Source: an uncultured Shewanella sp.
GTDB taxonomy: Bacteria > Pseudomonadota > Gammaproteobacteria > Enterobacterales > Shewanellaceae
Reading direction: 5' to 3'
Length of the DNA: 64,000 nt
Assembly: GCF_947501225.1 (NCBI RefSeq)
Contig: NZ_CANMUW010000017.1
Location: 16,325-80,324, forward strand
Below the pieces are notes generated by a model. That model made no database searches. It was not told where the DNA came from and worked only from the letters and a program-made list of their open reading frames with translations. This document shows, in pieces, positions 17,757-26,886 of this stretch (position 1 is the first letter of the stretch; the number at the start of each line of letters is the position of its first letter). The translations under genes were made by a program, and so were the position numbers.

Positions 17757-18701
17757 ATGGATAAAAAGTTAACAATCGGCATTAGCGCTTGTGTGTTGGG
17801 TGAAAAGGTTCGCTACGACACAGGGCATAAGCGTTCTCATTTCTGTACTGAAGAGCTGTCTGAGTTTGCAAACTTTAAGGCCTTTTGTCCTGAGGTTGCG
17901 ATAGGGTTACCGATCCCCAGGCCAACGATACGTCAGATAATCAGAGATAATATCATCACAGTGTCGAGACCTGATGGCAGTGGGGATGTGACTGAACAAT
18001 TGACGGCTTATGGTAAGCAGGTGGCGGGACAGATAAGTCATCTTAGTGGTTTTATTTTTTGTGCAAAAAGCCCTAGTTGTGGAATGGAAAGAGTTAAAGT
18101 GCATCACCATCATGGTAAAGGGTCTGATTCTAATGGTATTGGTTTTTTTGCTAGAGAAGTGATGAAAGCTAACCCGCTGTTACCAGCTGAAGAGAATGGC
18201 CGATTGAATGATGCAGTGATCCGTGAGAATTTCATTACAAGAGTATTTACTTATCAAAAGTGGCTAGAGCTGAAAGAGAGTGGCCTGACAAAACACAAGT
18301 TAATCCAATTTCACAGTCAGCAAAAATACTTAGTGATGAGCCATCATATTGAGAGCTATCGTCAATTAGGAAAGCTGTTGGCCAGGGCCGATATCGACAT
18401 CAATGAACAGTCAGATCTCTATATCTCTGGTTTGATGGCAGCATTAAAAAATAAGGCTTCACGTAAGAGCCACACCAATACGCTACATCATCTTCAAGGT
18501 TACTTTAAAAAGCAGTTGGATGCCGCCAAAAGAGATGAATTAACCAATGAGATCGCAGCTTACCGAAAAGGCCTGTCTCCTCTATTGGTTCCATTGACAT
18601 TGATTAAACATTATTTGATTGAGTTTCCTAATGAATACCTAGCTCAACAAGCGTATTTGAACCCGCACCCTCAGGAACTTAGGTTAAGGTATGGCTATTG
18701 A
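17757..18701 (+). CDS. DUF523 and DUF1722 (YbgA) fusion protein
   Basis: A 314-residue cytoplasmic protein. The N-terminal half is DUF523 (ISACVLGEKVRYDTGHKRS, FCPEVAIGLPIPR, FCAKSPSCGMERVKV), which has conserved cysteines suggesting metal or cluster binding; the C-terminal half is DUF1722 (LIQFHSQQKYLVMSHH, KSHTNTLHHLQGYFKK). In E. coli the YbgA protein is also encoded beside the photolyase phrB, as here, yet the function is unresolved. It sits 16 bases after chrR and overlaps the photolyase start by one base. I chose the ATG at 17757, with GGAG upstream, over the earlier in-frame codon. Confidence 0.85.
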   Translation: MDKKLTIGISACVLGEKVRYDTGHKRSHFCTEELSEFANFKAFCPEVAIGLPIPRPTIRQIIRDNIITVSRPDGSGDVTEQLTAYGKQVAGQISHLSGFIFCAKSPSCGMERVKVHHHHGKGSDSNGIGFFAREVMKANPLLPAEENGRLNDAVIRENFITRVFTYQKWLELKESGLTKHKLIQFHSQQKYLVMSHHIESYRQLGKLLARADIDINEQSDLYISGLMAALKNKASRKSHTNTLHHLQGYFKKQLDAAKRDELTNEIAAYRKGLSPLLVPLTLIKHYLIEFPNEYLAQQAYLNPHPQELRLRYGY

Positions 18702-20137
18702 TGACCTTGCTTTGGATAAGAAGGGATCTGCGTTGTTTCGATAACCCTGCGTTAATGCATGCAGTTAAGCAGGGCTGCCGTCATGCTGTCTATATTTCGA
18801 CACCGGTAATGTGGGAAAAGCACCATGAATCTTCAATAAAGTTAGACTTGATTCGAAGACATTTGATGGCGATGGCAAATGAACTGTCTCAATATGGTAT
18901 TGCGTTATTTCACCTCCGGGGAAGCGATTTTGCAGCGCAAACTGAGCAATTACAGCTATTTTGTAAAGAAAAGCAGCTAAAACAGGTATTCGCTAACTCA
19001 GAGCCTGAAATAGATGAACGAGTCAGAGATCAGAGTCTGTTAAATTCTTCACTGAATATTACGTTTTTTGACAGTGATGTCATCGCTGAGCGTGGTCGAG
19101 TGCTGAATCAATCCGGTGAAATGTTTAAGGTCTTTACTCCATTTAAAAATGCATGGTTAAAGCACGTGCGCTTAACGGGGGCAAAGGCGCTGGGGCGGCC
19201 ATCGGGCGATGGAGTGCCCCCTGAACAACAAGCTTGGGCTGAAACTATTAACCTGAGTGTGATTGAAAAACTCAACCACAATGGCTTTACTGCAGCGGGA
19301 TCCCCAGAAACATCATCAATGAAATGGCCTATGGCTGATCAAGTTATGCAAGAGGTGGTGGTGGAATTCTTAAACCAGAAAGTCTGCTCTTATGCGCAGA
19401 AAAGAGATATCCCTGGCATAAAAGGCACGTCAGGTTTATCGCCCTACCTGGCCATTGGTGCCATGAGTGGCCGAACGTTATATTCACAACTGATTCAAGC
19501 CTATCCTCAGCTTTGTAACGATACTGCTCATCCTGCCTTTTCCTGGCTAAATGAATTGATTTGGCGAGATTTTTATAAACATTTACTGTTTCATTTTCCC
19601 TCACTATCTAAGGGGCAGTGTTTTCAACGTCGATATGAGCATACTCGTTGGCCTGGATCGGAGGAGCATTTTCAAGCTTGGTCAACGGCTAAGACGGGTT
19701 ATCCTATTATCGATGCCGCAATGAGACAGTTACTCAGTACTGGGTGGATGCATAATCGTCTACGCATGCTGGTGGCGAGTTTCTTAACTAAACATCTGTT
19801 AATAGACTGGCGACGTGGTGAACAATTTTTTATGGAGCACTTAATTGATGGAGATTTGAGTGCAAACAACGGTGGTTGGCAATGGGCTGCCAGCACCGGG
19901 TGTGACGCGCAACCCTACTTTCGAGTTTTTAATCCACTTTTACAAAGTAAAAAGTTTGATCCAGATGGCAACTTCATACGTAAGTATCTTCCAGAGCTAG
20001 CGGATATTCCAAGTAAGTTTATCCATTTCCCTCATGAATATTTGGCAGAACAGGGGAGAGCAGGCAACTACTGGCCAGCCTTGGTCGAACATAAAGCGGC
20101 GAGACTTAAGGCGATTTCTTTTTACAAAGCGCAATAG
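18701..20137 (+). CDS. phrB: Deoxyribodipyrimidine photolyase
   Basis: Light-dependent repair of cyclobutane pyrimidine dimers in DNA. The 478 residues show the N-terminal antenna-binding Rossmann domain (LLWIRRDLRCFDNPAL) and the C-terminal FAD-binding helical domain: GTSGLSPYLAIGAMSGR, WLNELIWRDFYKHLL, GYPIIDAAMRQLLSTGWMHNR, and DLSANNGGWQWAASTGCDAQPYFRVFNP. The motifs are those of class I CPD photolyases of the E. coli type. The ATG overlaps the TGA of the previous gene. Photolyase is a classic member of ChrR-sigma regulons, supporting a light and singlet-oxygen response. Confidence 0.95.
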   Translation: MTLLWIRRDLRCFDNPALMHAVKQGCRHAVYISTPVMWEKHHESSIKLDLIRRHLMAMANELSQYGIALFHLRGSDFAAQTEQLQLFCKEKQLKQVFANSEPEIDERVRDQSLLNSSLNITFFDSDVIAERGRVLNQSGEMFKVFTPFKNAWLKHVRLTGAKALGRPSGDGVPPEQQAWAETINLSVIEKLNHNGFTAAGSPETSSMKWPMADQVMQEVVVEFLNQKVCSYAQKRDIPGIKGTSGLSPYLAIGAMSGRTLYSQLIQAYPQLCNDTAHPAFSWLNELIWRDFYKHLLFHFPSLSKGQCFQRRYEHTRWPGSEEHFQAWSTAKTGYPIIDAAMRQLLSTGWMHNRLRMLVASFLTKHLLIDWRRGEQFFMEHLIDGDLSANNGGWQWAASTGCDAQPYFRVFNPLLQSKKFDPDGNFIRKYLPELADIPSKFIHFPHEYLAEQGRAGNYWPALVEHKAARLKAISFYKAQ

Positions 20138-20149
20138 GAAGCATCACTT

Positions 20150-20581
20150 ATGGGGCATGACTCTTGGCTGGACATCTTTATTTCCGTTTACGGTGATTTA
20201 GAGATGAATAACTTAGCCTTACTTGAAAAGGTATACCACAAAGATATTCACTTTAGCGATCCTATGCATGAAGTTCATGGACTCAATGATTTAATCGACT
20301 ACTTTGGCACCTTATATACCAATTTAGATTATTGTCGTTTTCAAATAGATAACGTTATTAATGATAATAACGATGCGGCAGTTTATTGGACTATGTTCTT
20401 TAGTCACCCCAAGTTGAATCGAGGGGAAGAGATTTTAGTAGAAGGTCACTCTTTCCTTACTCAGCAAGACAATAAAGTGATAAGGCACAGGGATTATCTC
20501 GACTTGGGTGCCATGTTATATGAACACATTCCTTTCCTTGGCTCAGCAATTAAAACCATAAAAAAGCGAGCTAGCAGATGA
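20150..20581 (+). CDS. SnoaL-like / NTF2-fold protein
   Basis: A 143-residue protein with the cone-shaped NTF2/SnoaL fold inferred from pattern: an N-terminal helix, YHKDIHFSDPMHEVHGLNDLIDYFGTLY (in pieces) and alternating strands with HSFLTQQDNKVIRHRDYLDLG. Such proteins may be small isomerases, hydratases or binding proteins; the reaction is unknown. It lies between the photolyase (12 bases upstream) and the short-chain dehydrogenase, which overlaps it by four bases, so it is clearly part of the operon. Comparable genes occur in other photolyase/SDR/CFA clusters. Confidence 0.75.
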   Translation: MGHDSWLDIFISVYGDLEMNNLALLEKVYHKDIHFSDPMHEVHGLNDLIDYFGTLYTNLDYCRFQIDNVINDNNDAAVYWTMFFSHPKLNRGEEILVEGHSFLTQQDNKVIRHRDYLDLGAMLYEHIPFLGSAIKTIKKRASR

Positions 20582-21303
20582 GACGTGTAATGATAACCGG
20601 GGCCTCATCGGGTATAGGTAAAGCGTTAGCGCTACGCTATTCGCAACTTGGTTGGCAGGTGATTGCCTGTGGAAGAAACGAGGAGCGTTTAGCCGATATT
20701 GCTGCCGCATCTGAATACATTTCTGTAATGGCTTTTGATATGACGGATAAGGGGCAGTTGCAGCAAGTTGCAGACTTCATTGGCAAATTAGACTTACTTA
20801 TTCTTAATGCTGGTGACTGTACTTATATTGATGATGTGATGGACTTTGATGCTGAAGGTTTTGAGCAGATTATCAATACGAATTTAGTGTCGGTCGCGTA
20901 CGCACTCAAAGCATGGTTAAAAAAGATAAACAAAGGTGGCAGATTGGTCTTAGTCAGCTCCAGTGCAGAGCTATTAGCGTTGCCGAGGGCCCAGGCTTAT
21001 GGGGCCTCTAAAGCTGCGTTATCGTATTTAGGGCGTGTACTGAGTATAGATTTAGCCAAGCATGGAATTGATGTCAGTATTGTTCGACCTGGGTTTGTTA
21101 CTACTCCTTTAACGGCCAAGAATGATTTTCCTATGCCGATGCAAATCTCACCTGAAAAAGCGGCAATAGAAATCGTTAACGGGATCTCAAAAGGTAAGCA
21201 TTGTATCGACTTTCCTTTTGGTTTTATTTTTATCATGAAAATGCTTGCTTGTCTCCCGTTTGCCCTATGGCGAGCTCTGGCATTAAGGATGTCACCTATA
21301 TGA
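20578..21303 (+). CDS. Short-chain dehydrogenase/reductase
   Basis: NAD(P)-dependent oxidoreductase of 241 residues. The nucleotide-binding TGASSGIG lies at residues 7-14, NAG near 79-81, and the catalytic Ser (VSSSAEL) and YGASK are in the expected places. A hydrophobic C-terminal stretch (about 213-238: FPFGFIFIMKMLACLPFALWRALAL) may associate with the membrane, which fits a lipid substrate. It overlaps both neighbours by four bases (ATGA). The substrate is not known; in this setting a fatty-acyl or lipid intermediate is plausible. Confidence 0.88.
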   Translation: MRRVMITGASSGIGKALALRYSQLGWQVIACGRNEERLADIAAASEYISVMAFDMTDKGQLQQVADFIGKLDLLILNAGDCTYIDDVMDFDAEGFEQIINTNLVSVAYALKAWLKKINKGGRLVLVSSSAELLALPRAQAYGASKAALSYLGRVLSIDLAKHGIDVSIVRPGFVTTPLTAKNDFPMPMQISPEKAAIEIVNGISKGKHCIDFPFGFIFIMKMLACLPFALWRALALRMSPI

Positions 21304-22553
21304 AGCAAATTGCCATTATCGGAACGGGTATTTCAGGGCTAACTGCGGCCTATCTTCTGAATAAAGACCATAACGTGAACGTGTTTGAAAAGAATGATTA
21401 TATTGGTGGTCATACCGCGACGGTTGATATTGAGCATCAAGGCAAAGCGTATGCAATAGACACGGGGTTTATCGTTTTTAACGATAGAACCTACCCAAGC
21501 TTCAATAAATTACTCACAAATCTCGGTGTCGAAAGGCAGGAAACTGAAATGAGTTTCAGTGTCCATAATCGCGATTCAGGCTTTGAATATAACGGTCATA
21601 ATATTAACTCTTTATTTGCCCAGCGTAGCAATATATTCAAACCCGTATTTTGGCGGTTGATTACTGAGATTGTAAAATTCAACAATAAATGCAAATCCAT
21701 GTATGTATCGGGTTCAATTCCTGATGAACAGACTTTAGGTGAATTTTTACTTCAGCATCAATTTTCAGACTTCTTTTGTCAGCACTATATTTTACCAATG
21801 GGGGCTGCAATTTGGTCTACCAGCTTAGCCAAAATGCAAAGCTTCAGGTTGTCTTTTTTTATCCGCTTTTTCTATCTCCATGGCTTACTTAATATCGTCG
21901 ATAGGCCTCAGTGGTATGTCGTGCCAGGTGGGTCAAGGACTTATGTCGATAAGTTAGTGGCATCACTTAATAACGAGGTTAAGTTACAAGCCAATATTGC
22001 TGGTATTACTCGTAAAAATAACGCGGTACAGGTGTATTTTACTGATGGTGAAATGAGTACGTTTGATGAGATTATCCTTGCTTGTCATTCGGATCAGGCA
22101 TTAAAGCTATTGATGGATCCGACGGAGGATGAAATTGAGGTATTGACTGGGATACCGTATCAATCCAATGAGGTGGTATTGCATACAGATGAAGCATTGT
22201 TACCGAAAAATAAGTTGGCTTGGGCAAGTTGGAATTACATGTTAGATGGGAATGCCGACTCGCCGTCCTGTGTTACCTACAATATGAACATTTTGCAAGG
22301 GATTGAATCAACATCTACTTTTTGTGTAACGCTTAACCAGTCATCCTATATTGACCCGGATAAAGTTATCAGACGATTTGAATATGATCATCCTGTATTG
22401 GACCACTTAACCGTTCGTGCTCAAAATCGTCGTAAACAGATCTGTGGTTATCACCATACGCATTTTGCGGGTGCTTATTGGTATAACGGTTTTCATGAAG
22501 ATGGGGTCCGGAGCGCACTCGATGTGACTCAGCGATTTGGCTTTAGTTTATGA
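21300..22553 (+). CDS. FAD-dependent amine-oxidase-type oxidoreductase
   Basis: A 417-residue flavoprotein related to amine oxidases and desaturases. It starts with the dinucleotide-binding motif IAIIGTGISGLTAAYLL, then VFEKNDYIGGHTATVDIEHQGK and DTGFIVFNDRTYP, as in many NAD(P)-binding-like proteins encoded beside DUF1365 and CFA-synthase genes. The start at 21300 overlaps the SDR stop (ATGA); the open frame reaches 99 bases further upstream, but that is inside the SDR gene. It probably acts on membrane fatty acids with the two following gene products; this is inferred from context. Confidence 0.85.
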   Translation: MKQIAIIGTGISGLTAAYLLNKDHNVNVFEKNDYIGGHTATVDIEHQGKAYAIDTGFIVFNDRTYPSFNKLLTNLGVERQETEMSFSVHNRDSGFEYNGHNINSLFAQRSNIFKPVFWRLITEIVKFNNKCKSMYVSGSIPDEQTLGEFLLQHQFSDFFCQHYILPMGAAIWSTSLAKMQSFRLSFFIRFFYLHGLLNIVDRPQWYVVPGGSRTYVDKLVASLNNEVKLQANIAGITRKNNAVQVYFTDGEMSTFDEIILACHSDQALKLLMDPTEDEIEVLTGIPYQSNEVVLHTDEALLPKNKLAWASWNYMLDGNADSPSCVTYNMNILQGIESTSTFCVTLNQSSYIDPDKVIRRFEYDHPVLDHLTVRAQNRRKQICGYHHTHFAGAYWYNGFHEDGVRSALDVTQRFGFSL

Positions 22554-23269
22554 ACAGTGGGATTTATCAAGGTAAGGTGTTTCATCGCCGTTATGGTGAA
22601 TATCAACATGCGTTTAGCTACCCCATTTTTATGATGGCGATAGATTTAGATGAACAGACAGAGATACTGGGTAAAAGCATGTTGTTTGGTCGGCGCTGGT
22701 TTAACCCTATCCGTTTTTTTGAAAAAGATTACCTGAAAAGTGAACCAGATCCACTAAAGCAACGTATTGCACTCAAAGTTAACGAGTTAGGTGGGATAAG
22801 ACCAATAACGCGTATTCTTGTATTAGCACAATGTCGCTGCTTTGGCATCTATTTTAGCCCGATAAATTTTTACTTTTGCTATGACAACAATGGAGTATGT
22901 CAATACATGTTGGCTGAGGTAAGCAATACGCCATGGAATCAAAGACATTATTATCTTATTGATATGAAAGGAGAGATGAAAATTGATAAAGCCTTTCATG
23001 TGTCTCCTTTTATGGAGATGGATATGAAGTATCACTGGCGGGTATTACCACCTGGCGACAGAGCTATGGTGCATATTGAAAATCACAAGCTAGGTAAACA
23101 ATTTGAAGCCAGGTTGGCGTTGAAAAAACATGAAATAAATCGAAGGAATCTGCAAAGAACCTTGATGTATTTACCCGTGATGACATTGAAAATTGTCTTT
23201 GGCATCTATTGGCAAGCACTGAAATTATTGATGAAGAAAGTGCCGTTTATTGCTCACCCTGAAATATAG
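22550..23269 (+). CDS. DUF1365 family protein
   Basis: A 239-residue protein of the DUF1365 family. The family opening is clear: SGIYQGKVFHRRYGEYQHAFSYP (in pieces), then NPIRFFEKDYL, RILVLAQCRCFGIYFSPINFYFCYD and KAFHVSPFMEMDMKYHWR. The biochemical activity is not established to my knowledge, but the gene is regularly found between the flavin oxidoreductase and the CFA-synthase-like gene and is therefore tied to fatty-acid modification. It overlaps its predecessor by four bases and is followed after a 93-base gap by the methyltransferase gene. Confidence 0.9.
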   Translation: MNSGIYQGKVFHRRYGEYQHAFSYPIFMMAIDLDEQTEILGKSMLFGRRWFNPIRFFEKDYLKSEPDPLKQRIALKVNELGGIRPITRILVLAQCRCFGIYFSPINFYFCYDNNGVCQYMLAEVSNTPWNQRHYYLIDMKGEMKIDKAFHVSPFMEMDMKYHWRVLPPGDRAMVHIENHKLGKQFEARLALKKHEINRRNLQRTLMYLPVMTLKIVFGIYWQALKLLMKKVPFIAHPEI

Positions 23270-23362
23270 TCATCGCCTATTTATATTCTGAAGTGCTTTA
23301 GTCTGCTTAAACACTGTGGATCTTACTCAGAACGTCTCAATATATTGATAATGAGGTTCATC

Positions 23363-24625
23363 ATGGATACAACACAAAAATATCATCACCTGGCGAAAGT
23401 GAGTTGGTTAGCTGACAAATACCGCATGGTTATTTTTAAGGTGTTATCGCACTTAGAAGGTGGCTATATTGAGCTTGAAGAGCCTGGAGAAAAGCTGTGT
23501 TTTGGTGATCCAGCTTCAACGCTTAAAAGCAAAATCGTTGTTTTGGATGAAGCATTTTATGCTTCATTAGTCCGTAATGGCAGTATCGGCGGTGCAGAGT
23601 CTTATATTAAACATCATTGGACTTGCTCTAACTTAACCGCTTTAGTACAAATCATGGTGAAAAATCAGTCCCGATTAGATGAGTTAGATAATAAGACCCA
23701 ATGGTTGAGTAAACTTAAACACCAATTGTTACGTTTAAGGAACGCCAATACTGAGCAGGGATCAAAGAAAAATATATTGGCTCATTATGATATTGGTAAT
23801 GAGTTATACAAGACCTTCCTGGACCCCGAGATGCTTTACTCTTGTGCCATATATAATGATGAAGCATTAGATTTAGATAATGCTCAACTCAATAAGATGG
23901 ATGAGATATGTAAAAAGCTTGAGCTTAGTGCATCAGATCACCTTATTGAAATTGGCACCGGTTGGGGAGGGTTAGCGATATATGCCGCGACACATTACGG
24001 CTGTAAAGTTACCACCACCACGATTTCAGATGAACAATACCAATATGCTAAAACGCGCATCGATGCATTGGGGTTGGAACAGCAAATCAGCTTGCTTAAA
24101 TCAGACTATCGCTTACTCGAAGGTCAGTACGATAAGCTCGTTTCAATAGAGATGATAGAAGCGGTTGGACATGAATATTTAGAACAATTTTTTACCACCT
24201 GCAATAGCTTGTTAAAACCGTCCGGGAAGATGTTAATTCAAGCCATTACTATCGTCGATCAACGTTATGATAAATACAGGAAAGGTGTAGATTTTATTCA
24301 GAAATATATATTCCCTGGAGGCTGTCTACCTTCGGTGACAACTATGGTGCAGCATGTCACTTGTGATACCGATATGGTTGTAGATACCTTGGATGACATC
24401 GGTGTTCATTATGCAAGAACCTTGAATGACTGGAGAAAAAGGTTTGAAGATCAATGGACGTATTTATCTTCGATAGGTTATAGCGAAGAGTTTAAACGAT
24501 TGTGGCTGTTCTATTTCGCTTATTGTGAAGGTGCATTTATCGAAAGGGTGATAAGTACTCATCATCTGGTAGCCAGAAAACCAGGGCACCGAGGAGATAA
24601 CAATGAAACGATTTTGGATTATTAA
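23363..24625 (+). CDS. Cyclopropane-fatty-acid synthase family methyltransferase
   Basis: SAM-dependent methyltransferase acting on unsaturated phospholipid acyl chains. The 420 residues include the CFA-synthase pattern: SIGGAESYIKHHW, NILAHYDIGNELYKTFLDPEMLYSCA (in pieces), the SAM-binding EIGTGWGGLAIYAA, SIEMIEAVGHEYL and QKYIFPGGCLPS. In R. sphaeroides, related methylases and partner enzymes make methylated and furan fatty acids and some are under sigma-E/ChrR control; this gene could be either a cyclopropane synthase or such a methylase. The ATG at 23363 has GAGG six bases upstream; the earlier TTG is rejected. It overlaps the next gene by 23 bases. Confidence 0.9.
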   Translation: MDTTQKYHHLAKVSWLADKYRMVIFKVLSHLEGGYIELEEPGEKLCFGDPASTLKSKIVVLDEAFYASLVRNGSIGGAESYIKHHWTCSNLTALVQIMVKNQSRLDELDNKTQWLSKLKHQLLRLRNANTEQGSKKNILAHYDIGNELYKTFLDPEMLYSCAIYNDEALDLDNAQLNKMDEICKKLELSASDHLIEIGTGWGGLAIYAATHYGCKVTTTTISDEQYQYAKTRIDALGLEQQISLLKSDYRLLEGQYDKLVSIEMIEAVGHEYLEQFFTTCNSLLKPSGKMLIQAITIVDQRYDKYRKGVDFIQKYIFPGGCLPSVTTMVQHVTCDTDMVVDTLDDIGVHYARTLNDWRKRFEDQWTYLSSIGYSEEFKRLWLFYFAYCEGAFIERVISTHHLVARKPGHRGDNNETILDY

Positions 24626-25118
24626 TCTCCTATTATTTCAGCTGTCCTGGTTTTTATCAGCTATATACACTGACAAAGTGTGGTGGTTGCTATTGTCGAT
24701 TATGCTCGTTCATTTTGTGTTGTCTCCGACACCAAAAGAAGATTTAAACCTGCTGATATTAGTACCCATGGGAATAGCGGTAGATAAAGTATTAATCGAA
24801 GTCGAAATATTTGAAACGACTGCTGAGATATTTCCACTGTGGTTATTGGTCGTTTGGTGCATGTTTATAATCAGTTTTAACCACAGTTTAAAATGGTTAA
24901 TGAGCTTACCATTAGGGCTCGTGGCAATAATCGGTGCGATAGGCGGGCCACTCAGTTATCGACTTGGTGCTGAACTAGGTGCACTGCAGTGGGGAAGGGG
25001 TGAGTTCAATGCGTTATTGGTTTTGGCCTGTATATGGGGACTGTTATTGCCTTGTTTAGTGATCGGTTATCGGCATTTGAACGTACAGTTTGAATTAGCC
25101 AAGAGGGGGTCACTATGA
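24603..25118 (+). CDS. DUF2878 family membrane protein
   Basis: A 171-residue integral inner-membrane protein with about five hydrophobic segments, matching the DUF2878 family in length and pattern (WLLLSIMLVHFVLSPTPKEDL, GGPLSYRLGAELGALQWG). No function is known. It has a good ribosome site (GAGGAGAT) inside the end of the methyltransferase gene and overlaps the next gene by four bases, so translation is coupled. A role next to lipid-modifying enzymes is suggested only by context. Confidence 0.85.
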   Translation: MKRFWIINLLLFQLSWFLSAIYTDKVWWLLLSIMLVHFVLSPTPKEDLNLLILVPMGIAVDKVLIEVEIFETTAEIFPLWLLVVWCMFIISFNHSLKWLMSLPLGLVAIIGAIGGPLSYRLGAELGALQWGRGEFNALLVLACIWGLLLPCLVIGYRHLNVQFELAKRGSL

Positions 25119-25636
25119 AATGCCTAGCTGTGTTTTTATCTATGTTCACATTTATTTTTTCGCTAGCTACGAGTGCATCTGAGTTACCTAAGCTTATCAA
25201 GTCAGGCGAAGGTGAAATGAGCTACCTTTTTTGGACGATATACCGAGCAGAGCTATACGTTGAATCTCTTCCTTTCGATGAGAAGGTGTTGCCTAAAGCA
25301 TTAAAAATTGAATACTTCAGAAACATAGACAGTGAAGCATTAGTCGATGCAACAAAAGAGCAATGGGGGCATCTAGGCTTGGATGAACAATTAATCTCTG
25401 TATGGGGTGAGAGACTCAATGTTATCTGGCCTGACATTAGTGAAGGAGATGAACTCATTATCTATGTGGGTAAAGACGGTGAAAGTACATTTTATTCAGG
25501 GGAAAATGGAGAAACGGTTAACGAGTTAGGCAGAGTTAATGACAGTGAGTTTGGCCCCGCTTTTTTATCTATCTGGTTATCAGATAAAACATCTCAGCCT
25601 GAGTTAAGGGCAAAGCTACTAGGGAGTTTAAAATGA
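25115..25636 (+). CDS. Chalcone-isomerase-like periplasmic protein
   Basis: A 173-residue protein with a signal peptide (about 1-20, ending ATSAS) followed by a chalcone-isomerase-like domain: SGEGEMSYLFWTIYRAELYVES (in pieces), KALKIEYFRNIDSEALVDATKEQW, then FSGENGE-type strands and FLSIWLSDKT at the end. Bacterial members of this fold bind fatty acids or have unknown roles; true chalcone isomerase activity is unlikely here. It overlaps both neighbours by four bases. Confidence 0.85.
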   Translation: MKCLAVFLSMFTFIFSLATSASELPKLIKSGEGEMSYLFWTIYRAELYVESLPFDEKVLPKALKIEYFRNIDSEALVDATKEQWGHLGLDEQLISVWGERLNVIWPDISEGDELIIYVGKDGESTFYSGENGETVNELGRVNDSEFGPAFLSIWLSDKTSQPELRAKLLGSLK

Positions 25637-26169
25637 AATCAATGCTGTGTGCATTCAAGTTTACTCTGCTTGCTTTTTTGTTAACGGCTTGCAGTACTCC
25701 CAGCTTAGATGACTATCAGTCAACCACACCTGAACTCCATCTCGATCAGTTTTTCAATGGTAAATTAATGGCTTACGGAATTATTTTAGACCGTTCAGGT
25801 AAGTTACTGCGTCGATTTAAGGCTGATATTGATGCCGACTGGAAAGGAGATCAAGGTGAAATCAAGGAGTGGTTTGAATTCGATGATGGTGAGAAAACCA
25901 CAAGAGTTTGGCTGTTAACGAAACAGAAAGACAACCTATATGTAGGACAAGCCGGTGATGTTATTGGTATGGCGTATGGTGAGACCAAAGGTTCTGCACT
26001 TTTTTGGCAATATGATATGCAGATAAAGGTTGATGATGAAACATATCAAGTCACGCTCGACGACTGGATGTTCCTCTTTGACGAACAGCGCTTATTTAAT
26101 AAAACTGAGATAACAAAGTTTGGTTTTAAGGTTGGGGAAGTGATTATTTATATCGAGAAAATTGAATAA
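25633..26169 (+). CDS. DUF3833 family lipoprotein
   Basis: A 178-residue predicted lipoprotein: the signal ends in the lipobox LLTACS, giving a lipid-modified Cys near residue 20. The remainder fits DUF3833 (LDQFFNGKLMAYGIILDRSGKLLRRF, WLLTKQKDNLYVGQAGDVIG). It is the last gene of the sigma/ChrR operon, closing a run of flavin, methyltransferase, membrane and periplasmic proteins, and may help to deliver or sense lipids at the outer membrane; that is inference. Confidence 0.85.
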   Translation: MKSMLCAFKFTLLAFLLTACSTPSLDDYQSTTPELHLDQFFNGKLMAYGIILDRSGKLLRRFKADIDADWKGDQGEIKEWFEFDDGEKTTRVWLLTKQKDNLYVGQAGDVIGMAYGETKGSALFWQYDMQIKVDDETYQVTLDDWMFLFDEQRLFNKTEITKFGFKVGEVIIYIEKIE

Positions 26170-26218
26170 CAGGTAATTAATGGAGCAATAAAGTTAGGTG
26201 TGCATCAGCGATGACTGA

Positions 26219-26245
26219 AAAAGGTGAGCCATGGATCACCTTTTA
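26219..26245. terminator. Terminator between the ChrR operon and yecM
   Basis: An inverted repeat AAAGGTGA/TCACCTTT with an 8-base loop, A-rich before and T-rich after, between convergent transcription units. Confidence 0.65.
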
Positions 26246-26259
26246 TATCGGTTGGCAGG

Positions 26260-26835
26260 CTACAGTGCTTGCTCTGAAGCAATAACATCTTTGATCCCGT
26301 GGGGATGGAGCTTGACGCAGATATTGCCCTTCTTGAATGCGATGGTGGGGTTGGTGAGTCGTTCATGTTCCCCCTGAGGTGAACTCATCTTAACCTTAAT
26401 ATCTGAGCTATTCGTTATGATGGATTCGAGTTGCGGCGCTAGCTTGAACAGTTCGTCTCTGAGTGCTTCACAGGTTTTTGCCTGACAGGGTAAAACCAGT
26501 TCGATATGTTCCCATCCTTCGGCCGGATAGGTTTTATCGCCCGGGTAGGGGAGTTCGACACAATCTATGCTCATATTGTCCAGAATTAACGGAGTATTGA
26601 GTTCAAATATCAGGATGGGGCGGCCATTGATGATGTTGTTGGAGATAATGTTACCGACACACTCAAACTCCTGACTTAACGCTTTGGCCGACTCAAGGCT
26701 GTTGACTCTCAGGGCCACGTGATCACAGGCCAACTTTAGGGAGCTTAAGCCTAATTCTGAGATGAAACCTTCGATGTTGTTACTAAAGTTTGACCAGGTA
26801 TCGTTAAGATCCCGGTAGGTGATTACAGAGGTCAT
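26260..26835 (-). CDS. yecM: YecM family VOC-fold protein
   Basis: A 191-residue protein of the YecM family, whose structure belongs to the vicinal-oxygen-chelate superfamily; its substrate is unknown. Hallmarks: LKLACDHVALRVNS near residue 33-46, GRPILIFELNTPL and ECVELPYPGDKTYPAEGWEHIELVLP-type block (here CVELPYPGDKTYPAEGWEH), with two His and one Glu able to bind metal. Single gene, convergent with the ChrR operon; the L,D-transpeptidase gene lies 51 bases upstream on the same strand. Confidence 0.9.
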   Translation of the reverse strand: MTSVITYRDLNDTWSNFSNNIEGFISELGLSSLKLACDHVALRVNSLESAKALSQEFECVGNIISNNIINGRPILIFELNTPLILDNMSIDCVELPYPGDKTYPAEGWEHIELVLPCQAKTCEALRDELFKLAPQLESIITNSSDIKVKMSSPQGEHERLTNPTIAFKKGNICVKLHPHGIKDVIASEQAL

Positions 26836-26886
26836 TATGGGGGTCTGTTTCCGGTAAATGTTGGGGTAAGAGTTTGGTAGTTAGCG

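Noticed and set aside
19955-19984. TGATCC-N18-TAAG inside phrB as a third ECF promoter
   Set aside because: It is within coding sequence, lacks the TATC box of the two upstream sites and does not precede a gene start closely.
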